Positions 10,711 through 22,965 of a stretch of DNA of 64,000 bases are shown one piece after another (position 1 is the stretch's first letter; every line of letters starts with the position of its first letter). The stretch lies in the NCBI GenBank assembly GCA_963989385.1, contig OZ022508.1, positions 50,817,087-50,881,086 of the forward strand. The letters are read 5' to 3'. Origin of the DNA: Ctena decussata (lineage: Eukaryota; Mollusca; Bivalvia; Lucinida; Lucinidae). The position numbers and the translations under genes were made by a program. Below the pieces are notes generated by a model. The model was not told where the DNA came from, did not search any database, and saw nothing but the letters and a program-made list of their open reading frames with translations.

Positions 10711-10712
10711 TC

Positions 10713-10719
10713 CCAGGTA
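10713..10719. repeat. Right target-site duplication of the LINE
   Basis: CCAGGTA directly after the tail, matching 7946-7952 on the other side of the element. Confidence 0.5.
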
Positions 10720-11431
10720 CGGTTGTCATCGACAATTGTATCCGGGGCACGATTTCATGGAAAATGCCTAATTTACAGTATTGTGGGCTGTAAACTTAAT
10801 AAATTACTTGAAATGCATATGAACATAATAGGTTTCATTCAATAATTATAAAAAAAGAATGTATTGAGTACTGAAGTATCGAGAATCGCCCATCAAATTT
10901 TATCCTATGGTCTATTTTGCTTGGTTGGAAGTGACGCATGCAAAATGCAAGATAAGGTCATTGCGGGAAAACAGGTGGGTTTGATTAGTCCGGGTCCACA
11001 CAAATCAAATCGTATCCAGCCGCACATATGAAAAGCACTTAAAGAACCTTAAAGCCAGAGAGAAGAAAATGGGTCTCATTGCTTAGTTTGACAGACCAGT
11101 AGTTAGACTGCTGCTGTCTCGCGATTTGTCTGTATTAAATAATAGAACATTTGGTCGTATGTTGAGAAATGGCCTTATAATGTGTTTAAAGGCAATAGTG
11201 TGTATGACATTGCTAAGTTTGCCTTGAAGTATACTTTGTTCTCAGTTTGATGTACAATAAGCATAAACAAGAGCAACAACCCATGCCATAACCGTGTAGT
11301 CTCCTGATGGCGTATGTAAGATTTCTCCTATCGATTTCCAGAATCTAACACATACCATGTTTTATATATTTGAATAAAGCTTTGCACTGGGATGATTTTC
11401 TGGCTGGCTGCATAAGGTTTAAAAGTTATGT
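10720..11431 (+). mobile_element. Probable remainder of the Gypsy 3' LTR
   Basis: If the LINE split the 3' LTR, its second half begins here. An AATAAA at 11373-11378 would serve as poly(A) signal. A GTTACA that mirrors the TGTAAC start occurs at about 11426-11431, and another at about 11509-11514, so either could be the LTR end. With no second LTR in the window the end is a guess. No coding content. Confidence 0.35.
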
Positions 11432-11840
11432 TACAGTTTACTGTTGTGTCGAATGAATGCGCATTTTACGGGTAGACTCCCCAACATGTCATAAGGAGAT
11501 CCCATGAGTGTTACATGGATTTGCAAGGTTGATAACGGATATACTGTTGTATCGGTTTTAGGGCGGTGCTGTTTTAAACAATATTTCGACGGTAGTTAAA
11601 TATTTGATAGAAATTATTGGATGCACGTATTGTTGCATATTATCTATCAACTGTTGTCGAGTGACTATTGATGATAGACTGAAGTTCTTACTTAGAGTGA
11701 GTATTTGGGGCTGAGCATTCAGTACAAGCATCTATGACATGCGTAATAGGATGCTGATAAATAATAAATTGCTGTGTGTTATATCGCATACATGTACCTT
11801 GAACTGCATGAACTAAATTTGTGCGCAGTCCGAGTAATAA
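11432..11840. other. Unassigned sequence
   Basis: AT-rich sequence with no reading frame, repeat or hairpin that I can support. Confidence 0.4.
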
Positions 11841-11842
11841 TT

Positions 11843-12005
11843 AGTTAAGCAGTTGAAGTGCCGGTTAAGCATTTGAGGTACCGGTTAAGCATTTGAGGTA
11901 CCGGTTAAGCATGTGAATAATTGATTAAGCAGTTGAGGTACCGGTTAAGCAGGTTAAGCATTTGAGCTACCGGCTAAGCATGTGAATAATTGGTGAGCAG
12001 CTGAG
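11843..12005. repeat. Short minisatellite, ~20-bp unit
   Basis: Degenerate tandem array of units of the form ccggttaagcatttgaggta, with variant units ending in gtgaataattg. About seven units are recognisable; two in the middle are identical. Confidence 0.8.
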
Positions 12006-12249
12006 ACACTGGGTGGCAAGCGAGTCAAATTATATGGGCTTTTCTGGTGCACTACACTACTTGTAATGATTGTCAAGGTTTATCCATAGAGCTACCATAT
12101 AGATTGATACCAAAGTATCAGCTGCCAGTAATGTTGGAAAGATAAAATAATGGAAGACGATATACCATAGGGAATTCTTTATTTATATCAGTCACTCAAC
12201 TGTACGTGTATCTATAATTTGCTATAGTGTTTTGAGACTGTTTTATTAC

Positions 12250-12400
12250 TATATGAGCCGCGCCAAGCGAAATTGTGCCTTAAGGCATATGCCAATAACA
12301 AAGGTACGGATCAGCTTGTGCATCCGCGCAGTCTGATCGGCGCCTTCATTGTTGGCTGTCAGTACAATATAGCAACATTGTGACGCCGGAGACAATAATT
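12250..12400. mobile_element. Possible short non-autonomous element
   Basis: The segment starting tatatgagccgcgcc contains an imperfect hairpin (GATCAG at 12309-12314, CTGATC at 12333-12338) around catccgcgcag. It resembles a small element that I recall as very frequent in venerid-type bivalve sequence. Ends and TSD are not defined here, so this rests on remembered similarity. Confidence 0.35.
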
Positions 12401-13429
12401 GGAAAGATCTGATATACCGTGCAAAGGAGGACTATTCTTATGTTTACTAAATCATTATAGATGTAACCGAGGGATTAGGTTCTTGGTAGTACGAGTGAAA
12501 ATAAACACTAGTGTCCAGTTGTTTCCATGTTTATCATGTATTGGACTCGGAGAGCTTGTGAGAAACAGTCTGAAACAAGCAGACATTACAACATATATGG
12601 GCCAGGCCAAGCGATTATGTGTCCTCGAGGCTTTTGCGTCAGCTATCGCATTAACAATGGATGGTACTCACTTGGATTTTAATAAGTCGTACGACTGACT
12701 TAGTTGCGCTGACGTTCGTAATCTACACCGGCGTAGTTTAAGCCTCATTTGTGCACTTGGCCCCTTTAAATTAACGGATATCACACTAGGTGTCAAATCC
12801 AACATGCACGAGTCTTATAAAACTCACATAGCTTTTTTATGCATACATCTAAACACCAAATCTGGTCGATCGTCAGACGATTCCATATTTTTTGTTCAAT
12901 ACGTCCTTTGCATACTCAGAGAAGACTCCGCATACACGTATGCAAGCTGTTATAGAGGCTGCTGCAGAAACAAGCTTCGTGAATTGATTGAACTTACAGA
13001 GTTGCAAAATTCCCGAATAAATGAGGTGACGATTCACCACTTTATATCAAATGTTGATTTATTGATCGATTAAAACATATTTTCATTCTCATAAAGTCAA
13101 CTACAAGCAAATGGACCGGGCCACAAGTTCTAACAACATTAGTTACGGCCCTTCCTGTCTGATTAATTGATACAAAGAAATCGAACTTTTGATACCCAAA
13201 ATATTTTAATGTCGAAAAAAGTTTATAGAAATAAACATTAAAACGCCGGCACATCCGAATTCATCGGACAAACATGAAAAGTGTAAGACGTATTTTTAAA
13301 TACCTGCCACAATTTAAGTTGGCCGGCCACCAAAATGTCTCTCATGTAGTCGGATGATGAAGCGAAGTTTGATCAAATCTTCAGCTATTTTCGAGTGAGG
13401 GTACAAACAAGAGTTCCGCGGAACACTAA
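12401..13429. other. Unassigned sequence
   Basis: No supported gene. Open stretches of 99 and 89 codons (12399-12698 and 12804-13073, plus strand) have no recognisable motif, no splice context that I can defend and no homology by eye. Confidence 0.4.
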
Positions 13430-14233
13430 GTCGCACCTGCTTTGCACCTTCACATAAAAACCCAATGAAAGCATCATTTTGTCATGTATATTTGGTCAAA
13501 ATCCCTTCTGTAGCGTATGAGATATTATCATTTTCATGTTTTTCGCTATTTTTCGTAGCATTGGATGGTAGCTATTTTGGATACTCAATTCGAAAAACCT
13601 TGAAGGATTGTTCTGAAATAAATTTGATCCAATTCTATTCAGGGAATCTGGAGATATTGTCATTTTCATGTTTTTGCTATTTTAAGTAACGGTGGCTGGC
13701 GGCCATCTTGGATGGTCTCCAATCACTTAATTTGAAAGAACTCCATTAATGCACCATTCTGACCAACTCTGACAAAATCCGTTAATGTTTTCTTGAGATA
13801 TTGGCATTTTAGCAACATGTGACTTGTAAACAGAAAGGAGGTCAATGTAACCTAATTCTGCTACAGATTTTTTTTTTATTTTGATAATTTTGAAAACCAA
13901 TGTCCAAATGATGATGCATGCAAAATTTCAGCTAAATAATATACCAAATGGTTCTGGAGAAAAAGTTGTTTTTTATGTTTTTGCTTTTTTTAGTAACAAC
14001 GACCATCTTGAAAATTGGACCAAGCTTAATTTTACCTTTCTAAAGCCCTGCAGTCTGGTCATGCAGCATGTGAATTTTAAATACCATGGGTGCAGTGGTT
14101 TTGGAGAAAAAGTCAATTGAATGGACCTAAATGCTAGGCTCGACGTAAAAATGAACGGACAGACGGACGTAGGGGTTGACGGACGGACGGAAAACCGGAC
14201 GCCTATATCGCACCTTGCTAAAGCAGGTGCAAC
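13430..14233. mobile_element. Element with inverted ends and tandem core (~800 bp)
   Basis: Starts GTCGCACCTGCTTT and ends AAAGCAGGTGCAAC, an inverted pair; the right end also folds on itself (GCACCTTGCT/AGCAGGTGC). The core has about four degenerate ~140-bp units, each with a block like 'ttttcatgtttttcgctattt', followed by a GACGGACGGACGG run near the right end. A tandem core between hairpin ends is the layout of bivalve 'pearl'-type (Helentron-derived, HINE) elements. That affiliation is inference. Confidence 0.5.
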
Positions 14234-14583
14234 AAAAAAATCATATGTCTGACCCCTGATTGTGACCTTGACAATGGGCATGGGATCCTAAATCTTGCAA
14301 AAACTAACAAACCCATAGCATTTTATCATGCTTTACCTTTCCGTGATGTTTGTTAAAATTCGCTTCAGCAGTTTCATGTCTATTCAGAGACATGATTTGA
14401 CTGACTTCTGAATCCTGACTGTGACCCTGACCTTGGACAAGAGTACCTTAATTTTGTTTGTGATATGCCATCTCATTTTTTTTTATCTATTCATCATGTT
14501 AACTCAAGTTTCCTACAATAGTTGAAATAAAGTTTCCTTTTGAAAGGAAAGGCTTGCCGAGTTTTACTAAACGAAATGTATTT

Positions 14584-14660
14584 AGCTTGGACGGACACAC
14601 GGCGCCAAGTGTGTGCAACTATGGCTACGTACCGTTGAGCCACTTGGGTAACGTCGATAC
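14584..14660 (-). repeat. tRNA-like interspersed repeat, minus copy
   Basis: On the minus strand this reads CCCAAGTGGCTCAGCGGTAC, followed by cacttggcgccgtgtgtccg. The same sequence occurs on the plus strand at about 42225-42290 and 46717-46785. TGGCTCAGCGG fits a polymerase III A box; I see no clear B box. It may be a SINE head or part of a larger repeat. Confidence 0.5.
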
Positions 14661-14666
14661 GAGAAT

Positions 14667-14688
14667 TGAACAGAACAGAACAGAACAG
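14667..14688. repeat. (GAACA)n microsatellite
   Basis: Four tandem GAACA units followed by GTCCCG. Similar in form to the LINE tail but not attached to LINE sequence. Confidence 0.8.
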
Positions 14689-14734
14689 TCCCGCGACTCG
14701 AAAACTGCGGAGGCCCTATAGTAATCACCTAGTC

Positions 14735-17700
14735 CGTTCGTCTGTCCGTCCATCATGATTTCGTGTCCGCTGAAACCGTTTGAGATATTTTCACGAAACC
14801 TAGTACAATTGTAATTATTTATAGAGACTGTGCAGAGAAAAACTCTTAAAAGTGTACTGCCTCGTTTTTAGTTACGAAATAATCACAAAATTATGAAACT
14901 GGTTAGTTGTATGTAACACAATGAAGACTTGTACAAAAATCTTCAGCGAAAACATCTTTGTTACGGAGGCAGAGATGATATATCAGTGCAAAGCCCTCTC
15001 GAATATTCACGAATATTCTGTCTTCATAAGTTGATTGAATTCCACGTGGCGATATAAGGCGTTTCTGCAAGCATGGCTTGAATTTTGATGGCGACCCGCC
15101 ATTCCCGGCAATTTATTTATCTTATCAAATTCTCCTACTTCCAGTGACCATCACAAATTATAAATCTGGCAGATAAAAATTCTTTTACTGGCGACCATTA
15201 TTATTCTTAAGATATAGTTTTTTGTGAGAAATTTAAAATGTGATAGAAACATTGACCTACTTTTTACTGAATTATGCCTCTTTGTAATTTTTCTGTACTG
15301 AAACTGTGTCAGCTCCATAACTCGGAAAACGTTTGAGATATTTTCACAATACTTGGTACAAATGTAAAGATTTCCAGACAATGCGCTGGAAACAAGAACA
15401 GTTATTCCATCTATATTCTTACTGAATTATGCCCCTTTGTAATTTTTAAGTACGAAAATCGTGTCTGCTCCAGAACTCTGAAAAATTTTGAGATATTTTC
15501 TTGAAATGTAAAGCATCATCAGACAATGTGCAGAAAACAAAAAAATGTACTTCTATCTATAGTTTTACTGAATTATGCCCCTTTGAAATTTTTGGAACGG
15601 AAATCGTGTCCGCTCTCTAAAACCGTTTATGATATTTTCACGAAACTTGGTATATATGTAAAAAATCATCAGACAACGAACAGAGGATGGTAACTGTAAC
15701 TCTACCTACAGGTTTTACTGAGTTATGCCCCTTTGAAAATTCAGGTATGGAAATCGTGTACGCTCCATAACTCTGAAACCGTTTAAGATATTTTCACGAA
15801 ACTTGGTACAGATAAAAGCACTATAAGACGATATGCAGAGAAGAAACACTACCCAATATTTTTACTGAATTATGCCCCTTTGTAATTTTTCTGTATAGAA
15901 ACTGTGTCCGCTCTATAATTCTAAGACCGTTTGAGATATTTTCACAATACTTGGTACAAATGTAAATCTTTATCAGACAATAAGCAAGAGAAAAAAAGTA
16001 ACTTGACCTACATTTATACTGAATTATGCCCCTTTGTAATTGTAGTATGAAAATCATGTCCGCTGCATAACTCTGATCCCGTTTGAGGTATTTTCACGAA
16101 ACTTGGAACAAATGTAAAACATCATCAGACGATGTGCAAAAAACAAGAACTGTAACTGTATTTCTATTTTTACTGAATGATGCCCCTTTGAAATTTGTAG
16201 TATGGAAATCGTGTTTGCGCCATAACTCTGAAACTGTTTCAAATAATTTCACGAAACTGAATTATGTTCTTTGAAATTTGTAGTACGGAAATCGTGTCTG
16301 CGCCATAACTCTGAAAATGTTTCAGATAATTTCACGACATTTGGTACAAATATAAACCATCATGAGACAATGGGCAGAGAGCAAGAACTGTAACTGTGCC
16401 TACAATTTTTACTGAATTATGCACCTTTGTATTTTTTATTTTTTTCTGTATAGAAATTGTGACCGATCCATAAACCTGAAACCGTTTGAGATATTTTCAC
16501 AGTCCTTGATTAAATGTAAAGCATTATCAGACAATGTGCAGAGAACGAAAACAGTAACTTCACCTACATTTTTTGACCGAATTGTGCTCCTTTGTAATTT
16601 ATAGTACGAAAATTGTGTCCGCTCCACAACTCTGAAACCGTTTGAGATATTTTCTCGAAACTTGGTACTAATGTAAAACATCATCAGACTATGATCAGAG
16701 AACAAGAACTGTAACTCTAATAACATTTTTTACTGAATTATGCCCCTTTGAAATTTTTAAGGTGGAGGTCCTAGCAATTATTCGTTCCAACTCTTTCTCA
16801 ACTTGTAAGGTAGATCAGATAAAAACAGTAGCATTTTCTCAAATGTCTGACCATGATATAGCGCATGTATACTTATTGCATCCATGAAATGCAGGCAGGT
16901 CAGTTATACCTATATCATACTCACAGTATAAATAATACATTACAATGACCATTACAGGTGTGTTATTGAAATTATTCAACCTTGAAAATAGACTGTACTG
17001 TGTATTTTAGACAAATATTTGGACACAGGTCACACTCTCTTTTAATATGCGCAGCCTGATAGCGTGCAAAAAAATAGAAAAAATAATTGCTAGGACGCTC
17101 TTTATAACGCATTAATTTATGTTCAGACCTAGTTACATTTTCAATAATGATGGTCACTTTTTAGATTTATTCCCACAAAATTACCCTTTGATCTTTTCTT
17201 ATATAAAACCCTTTAAACATCAAGTCCTGCATTTTGGGATTCTGAATAGTGAGAAACAACATAAATAAGGCATCTGCTAAGTTTCGGGAAGATCTGTTGT
17301 ATTTTCAGCATTTAATGCAGACTTTTGTTTTTGCCCCAAATCAGTGATAATCACCACCTTAAAAACATCATCAGACAATATGGAGAGAATAAGAACCATA
17401 GCTCCATCTACATAGTTTACAGAATTATGTCCCTTGGTAATTTTAAGTATAGAAATTATATCTGCTCTATAGCTTTACAACCGTCAAAGATACTTTCATG
17501 AAATTTTGTACAAATATAAAGCAATATCAGACGATGTGCAGAGGACATGTAATTTTTACAGAATTATGCCCATTTGTGATTTTATTCTCAGAAATCGTTA
17601 CGTTCTCTAGCTTTAAGACTGTTGAAGATATTTTCACAAAACTTGGTACAAATATTAAGCACCAGCAAAAAGAAATCAACACTGCATCTTCATTTTTAAT

Positions 17701-17880
17701 AGAACTATGTCCCTTTATAATTTTAGGTATTGAGAGCTTGTCCGCTTTATAACTCTAAAGCCTTTGAAGATATTTTCATAAAACTTGGTACAAATATAAA
17801 GCATCATCAGATGATCTGAAGGTGTGCAGAGTGCAAGAATGGTCACTCCAGTTTCCTGATTTACAGAGTTGTTTCCTTTG
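14735..17880. repeat. Degenerate tandem array, ~150-bp unit
   Basis: About twenty diverged copies of a unit with three fixed blocks: cgtgtccgctccataactctg, then gatattttcacgaaacttgg, then atcatcagacaatgtgcag, closing with gaattatgcccctttg. Copies of the last block fall near 15421, 15568, 15718, 15866, 16020 and 16171, giving a period of about 147-154. It opens with a GTCCGTCTGTCCGTCC run near 14742. The same family recurs at 60880-61480 and 63110-63700. All open frames within it are chance. Period and copy number suggest a satellite-like core of a non-autonomous element. Confidence 0.85.
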
Positions 17881-18211
17881 TTTTAATCAGTCATGTTTAT
17901 GTATTTTGCCCATATCTTAATGACTCTATCAGAGGCGTAATTCCAAACAACATATTAAATATGAAGGAATAACATGAAAGCTGTTATTGTTATTTCTGGT
18001 AGTCGACATATGACTAGAAATGCCATCAACAGTCCCATAAAGGCGGGGCCTATTAGTTACAATGTTTCTAGTTACAAATTATTTCTGAACTAAATCCCCT
18101 ATTAGGCCAGCGATGCTGCAGTGATTGGATTCCAATTGCATACAAAGGTTGCATGTCAAGAAATTCATGTACATCCAAAATGACATAATTATCACTGGCA
18201 AACTGATTCCT
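17881..18211. other. Unassigned sequence
   Basis: No frame, hairpin or repeat that I can support apart from the SINE target site at its right edge. Confidence 0.4.
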
Positions 18212-18219
18212 AGCAAATT

Positions 18220-18447
18220 TTTAGGGTGGTTGGATGGTGCAGTGGTGTTTCCAGGTCGTCCTACTGATTTGGATAATAGTAGGGCAAGGGACTACTGTGC
18301 TTCAATAGGTGCGGGTGGGAGTTGTTTGGACATTTTTTCTCACGTCTACCATTTCTCTTCTTTCTCCCTCTTTTGGAGACGGCCCGATATTGACTGAAAT
18401 ACTGTCTCAAAGGGCCGTTTCACCCAAAACAACCAACCAACCAACCC
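18220..18447 (+). mobile_element. tRNA-derived SINE, plus strand, with TSD
   Basis: Starts with a tRNA-like head (TGGATGGTGCAGTGG, A-box-like) and ends GGGCCGTTTCACCC followed by an (AACC)n tail. An 8-bp direct repeat AGCAAATT flanks it at 18212-18219 and 18448-18455, which marks target-primed insertion. A tail of similar type is seen near 39797-39835. The element has no protein-coding capacity. Confidence 0.7.
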
Positions 18448-18652
18448 AGCAAATTCTTGAAAATGGTGGAAGTGATATACAGAAATGCAGCACAGGCATA
18501 GCCATCGTAGATGTGTGTTCTGTCATGGTGAAACAACACGCCTTTCGGCGATGGATCTTGATTTTCTTTCTCAGCTGCTTCAGTAACTGACCCAGCATCC
18601 TCCGTTATCTACCTGTCCCTTAACAGGTTGTTAACATGCAAACATTTAATGA

Positions 18653-18816
18653 GTGAGTGAGTGAACTCGGGTTTAACGTCCCACCAACAACGAGGTCATA
18701 TGGAGACGGGACCTCGGTTTAAAGTCTCATCCGAAAGACCGGAGAAGCGGGGGATCGATCTTGCAACCCCTCGATTGGTAGTCTGGAGTGTTATCCACTA
18801 CACTACAGCCGCTCCT
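18653..18816 (-). mobile_element. tRNA-derived SINE, minus strand, with TSD
   Basis: Read on the minus strand it begins GGAGCGGCTGTAGTGTAGTG (A-box region), carries a B-box-like GGTTGCAAGATCGATCCC, and ends in GACGTTAAACCC and a (CACT)n tail. A 12-bp direct repeat AACATTTAATGA flanks it at 18641-18652 and 18817-18828. The perfect TSD makes the boundaries certain to within a base or two. Confidence 0.85.
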
Positions 18817-18828
18817 AACATTTAATGA

Positions 18829-19120
18829 ATCCCGAATGGATGATACGATCACCTTGCAAGCTGAAGGCATAGCCTTCTTTGGAGACATGGCGGGACGTTG
18901 TGGGATGCTTCCATTTTTTCGAGTGCTGGCTCGGTTCTGGCTGAGAGAGGTAGACCAGGGGCTCATCCATTGTCTCAAAGCTGTCAATGAATCCCTCAGA
19001 GGTAGCCGCAAAGATATTAAATTCTCAACAGCTCTGAAATTGTCCATTCTTCTCGTTACCTGTATCCCTATAAGAGGTTTCCTGGACAGACTATTAATGA
19101 ATGGTCAAAAGGTAGTACGG
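18829..19120. other. Unassigned open stretch, both strands
   Basis: The unique sequence on both sides of the two SINEs is open for about 100 codons here on both strands (plus 18788-19123, minus 18727-19047). The higher GC and lack of stops hint at old coding DNA, possibly of a transposon, but no motif is recognisable. The SINEs clearly inserted into it later. Confidence 0.3.
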
Positions 19121-21034
19121 TGATATTAGATATTGAATTGTGTACGATACACGGGTGCCTACAATAAATGCGCGTTATTTATACACGGGCATTACCGTAT
19201 TTTGCATATATTAACACGGTCAGCCTTGCATATCAGCCACACACACACAACATTGCCATGCGCACGTCATATTCTTCGAAGACTGACTGCCTTGTATTAC
19301 TCATCACTATCTGGAGGATAAAATTAGTACGCCTGTTTACTGACTTATCTATATTCATTTGCGAAAATAGCAAGCGAAAAAAGCATATAAATGAAAGCAA
19401 AACCAAACCAACTGATATTTAGTTTTTGTACTTATAATATTATTTGGGTCTAATAGAAATAGTCAATGCAGTATTATAATATTTTCTATGACCAAAACAT
19501 TTTTAAAACATAATCACGCTGTCAGATCATTAAAGAGGAGCCATGACGCGCCATGACGTTGATCTGATACAAGTTTGAATTGACCAGGGCACCGTTTCAC
19601 TAAACTTCATAAGTCTAAGATCTTCTTAAATGTTATCGTACGAATATCTTAGCCATAATTTGCGTTTCACTAACGTCAAGATATTTTCTTAAGTTTTGTC
19701 GTAACTTTACGACAGAGTGGTGGCTGTCTTAAGGTTACGAAAAATTCATAAGTGTCTTGGCGGCCTCCATGTTCAACACTCGCTTCAGATGAAAAATCTG
19801 TGTTTACGCCTCCCACGAACATTATTTGGGGAGATTAATAATCCGCTTGTTTGTATCTTACTGTAAATTAGGTTTCGGAAGCGATTAATGGGACGGTACT
19901 GTACCTGGCGTTTTTGATCGATGTAAACAAAACGCGGAAAGCATCCTAAAAATAACGAAATTAGCTCTGTTGATGCATATTTGTACAAGATTTAGCATGC
20001 TTCAAGTTTTCTCAAAGTCATTTACCTGTTTAGTTTATGCATTTCAGACGATGGACAGTCATGCATTGTGGGGGAACTGTAATGGAGTTGCATGAAAAGG
20101 CTACCTTAAACCGTGTGTATACTGAGAAAAGATTATATGAAGTACGTTCATCAGCCTGCACATTTACGCGTGAAATGAATCAGAGCTGCCCTGTTTCATT
20201 TAGAGGCCTCTACATAGGCATAGAAAGAGGGTCAGCCCCCCAATAATTTTGAAATGCATGGCTGCTCCCCCCCCCCTGAAAGAAAAAGAAAAACAAGTTG
20301 CCCAAAGGTTTGCATCCCCTCCCCCATATTGAAAACCTTTCTAGCCCTATGCCACTGCTCTAGAATTCGATATATCTATCACTGACAATGATGAAAGATG
20401 TGCAGGCTGATCTGACTATTCTCAGTCTTTACACAGTCTTACTGGGCCTTAGGTTCCAGTTCAAATAGGCATCATGGAATAGTGCTTTATCTAAGAAATT
20501 GTATCATGCTGCTAAATACAATGTAGCAACAGTTCTTTGAGGGGCAGCTAGGTCATCCTTAAAATTGTGTTTGTTACAATTGTCTACTCAGGTGTGGGTA
20601 GGTTGGAAACAGTTTTGTCTGTAAAAATTGTGTTTCTTTGCAATTGTCTACTTAGGTATGGGTTGGAGATATTTTTTCTTTAAGTGTGGGAATGTAAGAT
20701 TGACAAGGTATTTCAGTCTCAAACTGTACTGGCGAAAAAAATAAAATAAAATAAATACATAAAAAAAGTAGTACTTAGAAAAGCAAAAAAAAAAAAAAAA
20801 AAGTAAGTGTGGTAGGTAGGCAATAGCTAACAATTAAAATAAATTTCAGGCCTTGTGTTTTGACATTTTAGGCTCTGACCTCATTTGGGATATATTTTAA
20901 GGCAAATTCTTGTGAATTTTACCAATATTCACTTAGCGTGAAGCGTTCAGATCCATATTTCCAGGCACATCCTATGGCACTATTGACATTATTAGCCAAA
21001 ATGTAGAAAAAAAAAAACATGCCGCAAATACTTC
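19121..21034. other. Unassigned AT-rich stretch
   Basis: No gene supported. It includes a C run near 20262-20275, an A run near 20787-20802 and a short direct repeat (aattgt..ctac near 20577 and 20639). The long T-rich frames around 20650-20830 are low-complexity. Confidence 0.4.
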
Positions 21035-22862
21035 TATTTTATCAGACTTCATGAAAAACTCGCACAGCACAAAGCATTCCCCTTTTCTGGCAGTGGTTGC
21101 CATGGAAACGGGATTTAAAGAATTCGTGAAGACGGGACAAAATTTCTCCTAGAGAAAATTGAAAATTGGCATTTTTCAGATTGATTGTTGAGATATGAAT
21201 ACTGTTCATATTGACCTTTTATTCCTCTCATTAATAGAACTCCTTTAAGCACTTTTTATACAACACAGATAAAACATCGTATCACATTCACACTATGTTG
21301 CTTAGCAACATAAGTGCCACCAAAGAAACACATTTTATACATGGTAAAAATTGGCAATTTTAAAAGCTAAATATCTGCTAACAGCAAAGGTGTGCAGAAA
21401 CAATTCATACAAGCTCCAGCTTACCAACATCTGTTTTACTGATATAAAAAATAAAAAGTTTTACAATGTTCCACATTGACGTTACCATGGCAACAGAAAC
21501 ATCGAACCGTCTGTGAATTTACCTAAAAACATCATTTTCAAAGCAAATTATCTACCTTCAGCAAAGGTGTATACTAATATCCCATACAAAATATAGATAA
21601 CCCATATCTGGTCTACAAATGCTAAAAACAAAAAGGTAATACTTTGTTCCAAATTTACGTTACCATGGCAACCAAAATGTATTACTGTAAGCAACCTTAC
21701 ATAAAAATAGCATTTTAAAATTACATTATTTCTCTTTAGTAGATGTGCATATCAGCAATTCCTACAGATTCAAAATAACACACATTCGCTTTTCTAATAT
21801 TGGAAATTAAAAGTATTACAATGTTCCTGATTTACGTTACCATGGCAACAGAAACATCAAACCATCAGTGAATATACCTAAAACACCATTTTGAAAACAG
21901 ATTATCTACCTTCAGCAAAGGTGCATTCTAACAATTCATACAAATTCTAGATAACAAAAAACCAATTCTACCCAGGCGAAAAAACAACAAGTATTACTTT
22001 GTTCCAAATATACGTTACCATGACAACCGAAAAGTCAAACTGTCAGCAATAAAACATAAAACCAGCATTTTTAAAGTGCATTATTTCTCCTCAGCAAAGG
22101 TGTATATGAGAAATTCCCACAGAATCTAAGTAACACTCATTTGATTTTCATTATACATTGAAAAAATATTTTTTTACAATTTTTGTAATTTACGTTACTA
22201 TGGCAACAGAAACATCCAAGATCAATGAATTTGCCTAAAATTTCATTTTCAAAGCAAATTATCTATCTTCAGCAAAGATGGGTACAAACAATGCATACAA
22301 ATTCAAGATATCCCATTTCTGTTATCAATGCTACAAACAAAAAAAATAATACTGTAATACAAATAGACATTGCCATGGTAACCCAAATGTCAAACTGTCC
22401 GCAACCAAACATAAAAACAGCAAATCTAAATCGTATTATTTCTCTTCAGCGACAGTGTATATAAGCTTTTACTAGAGAATCTAGAAACCGCACATTTTAT
22501 TTCCTCATATTGAAAATTAAAAGTTTTACAATGTTCCTAATTTACGTTACCATAGCAACAGAAAAATCGAACTGTCAGTGAATTAACCTAAATAACAATA
22601 TTTCCAAAACAAATCATCTACCGTCAGCAAAGGTGCATACTAACTAACCATACAAATTCTAGATATCCCATATCTGGTCTTCCAATGCGAAAAAAAACAA
22701 CAACAAGTAATACTATGTTACAAATTGACGTTACCACGGCAACCCGGATGTCAAACTATCGGCAATCGTACATTTTACCAGCATTTTAAAGTATATTATT
22801 TCTCTTCAGCAAAGATGTATATTAGCAATTTCTAAAGAATCAAAAAAACATATATTTGATTT

Positions 22863-22866
22863 AAAT
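22863..22866. repeat. Left 4-bp TSD of the solo LTR
   Basis: AAAT here equals 23622-23625. Removing the LTR plus one copy restores a normal satellite unit, which supports the boundary. Confidence 0.7.
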
Positions 22867-22965
22867 TGTTATGAATATGGTGTAAATATTTTCTTTTACC
22901 ATGATTTTGCAGTTTTTAGATGTTTACTAAGTTTGAAATAAACAAGTCGTTTACACTGTACTTTA

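Larger units (their letters stand above)
7953..10712 (+). mobile_element. RTE-like LINE, 5'-inverted copy
   Basis: The non-LTR retrotransposon has an apurinic-type endonuclease followed by RT, no separate ORF1 visible, and a pentanucleotide (GAATA)n tail, all as in the RTE clade. The 5' segment (7953-8208) lies in reverse orientation and joins the forward part at 8208/8209. Both arms contain the same ~38 nt coding for DILV.QGDWNAKV, so the copy was made by twin priming with a short overlap between arms. The element is inserted in the Gypsy 3' LTR and is therefore younger than it. A second, similar copy is at 30631-32412 and a decayed one at 35318-36050. Confidence 0.85.
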
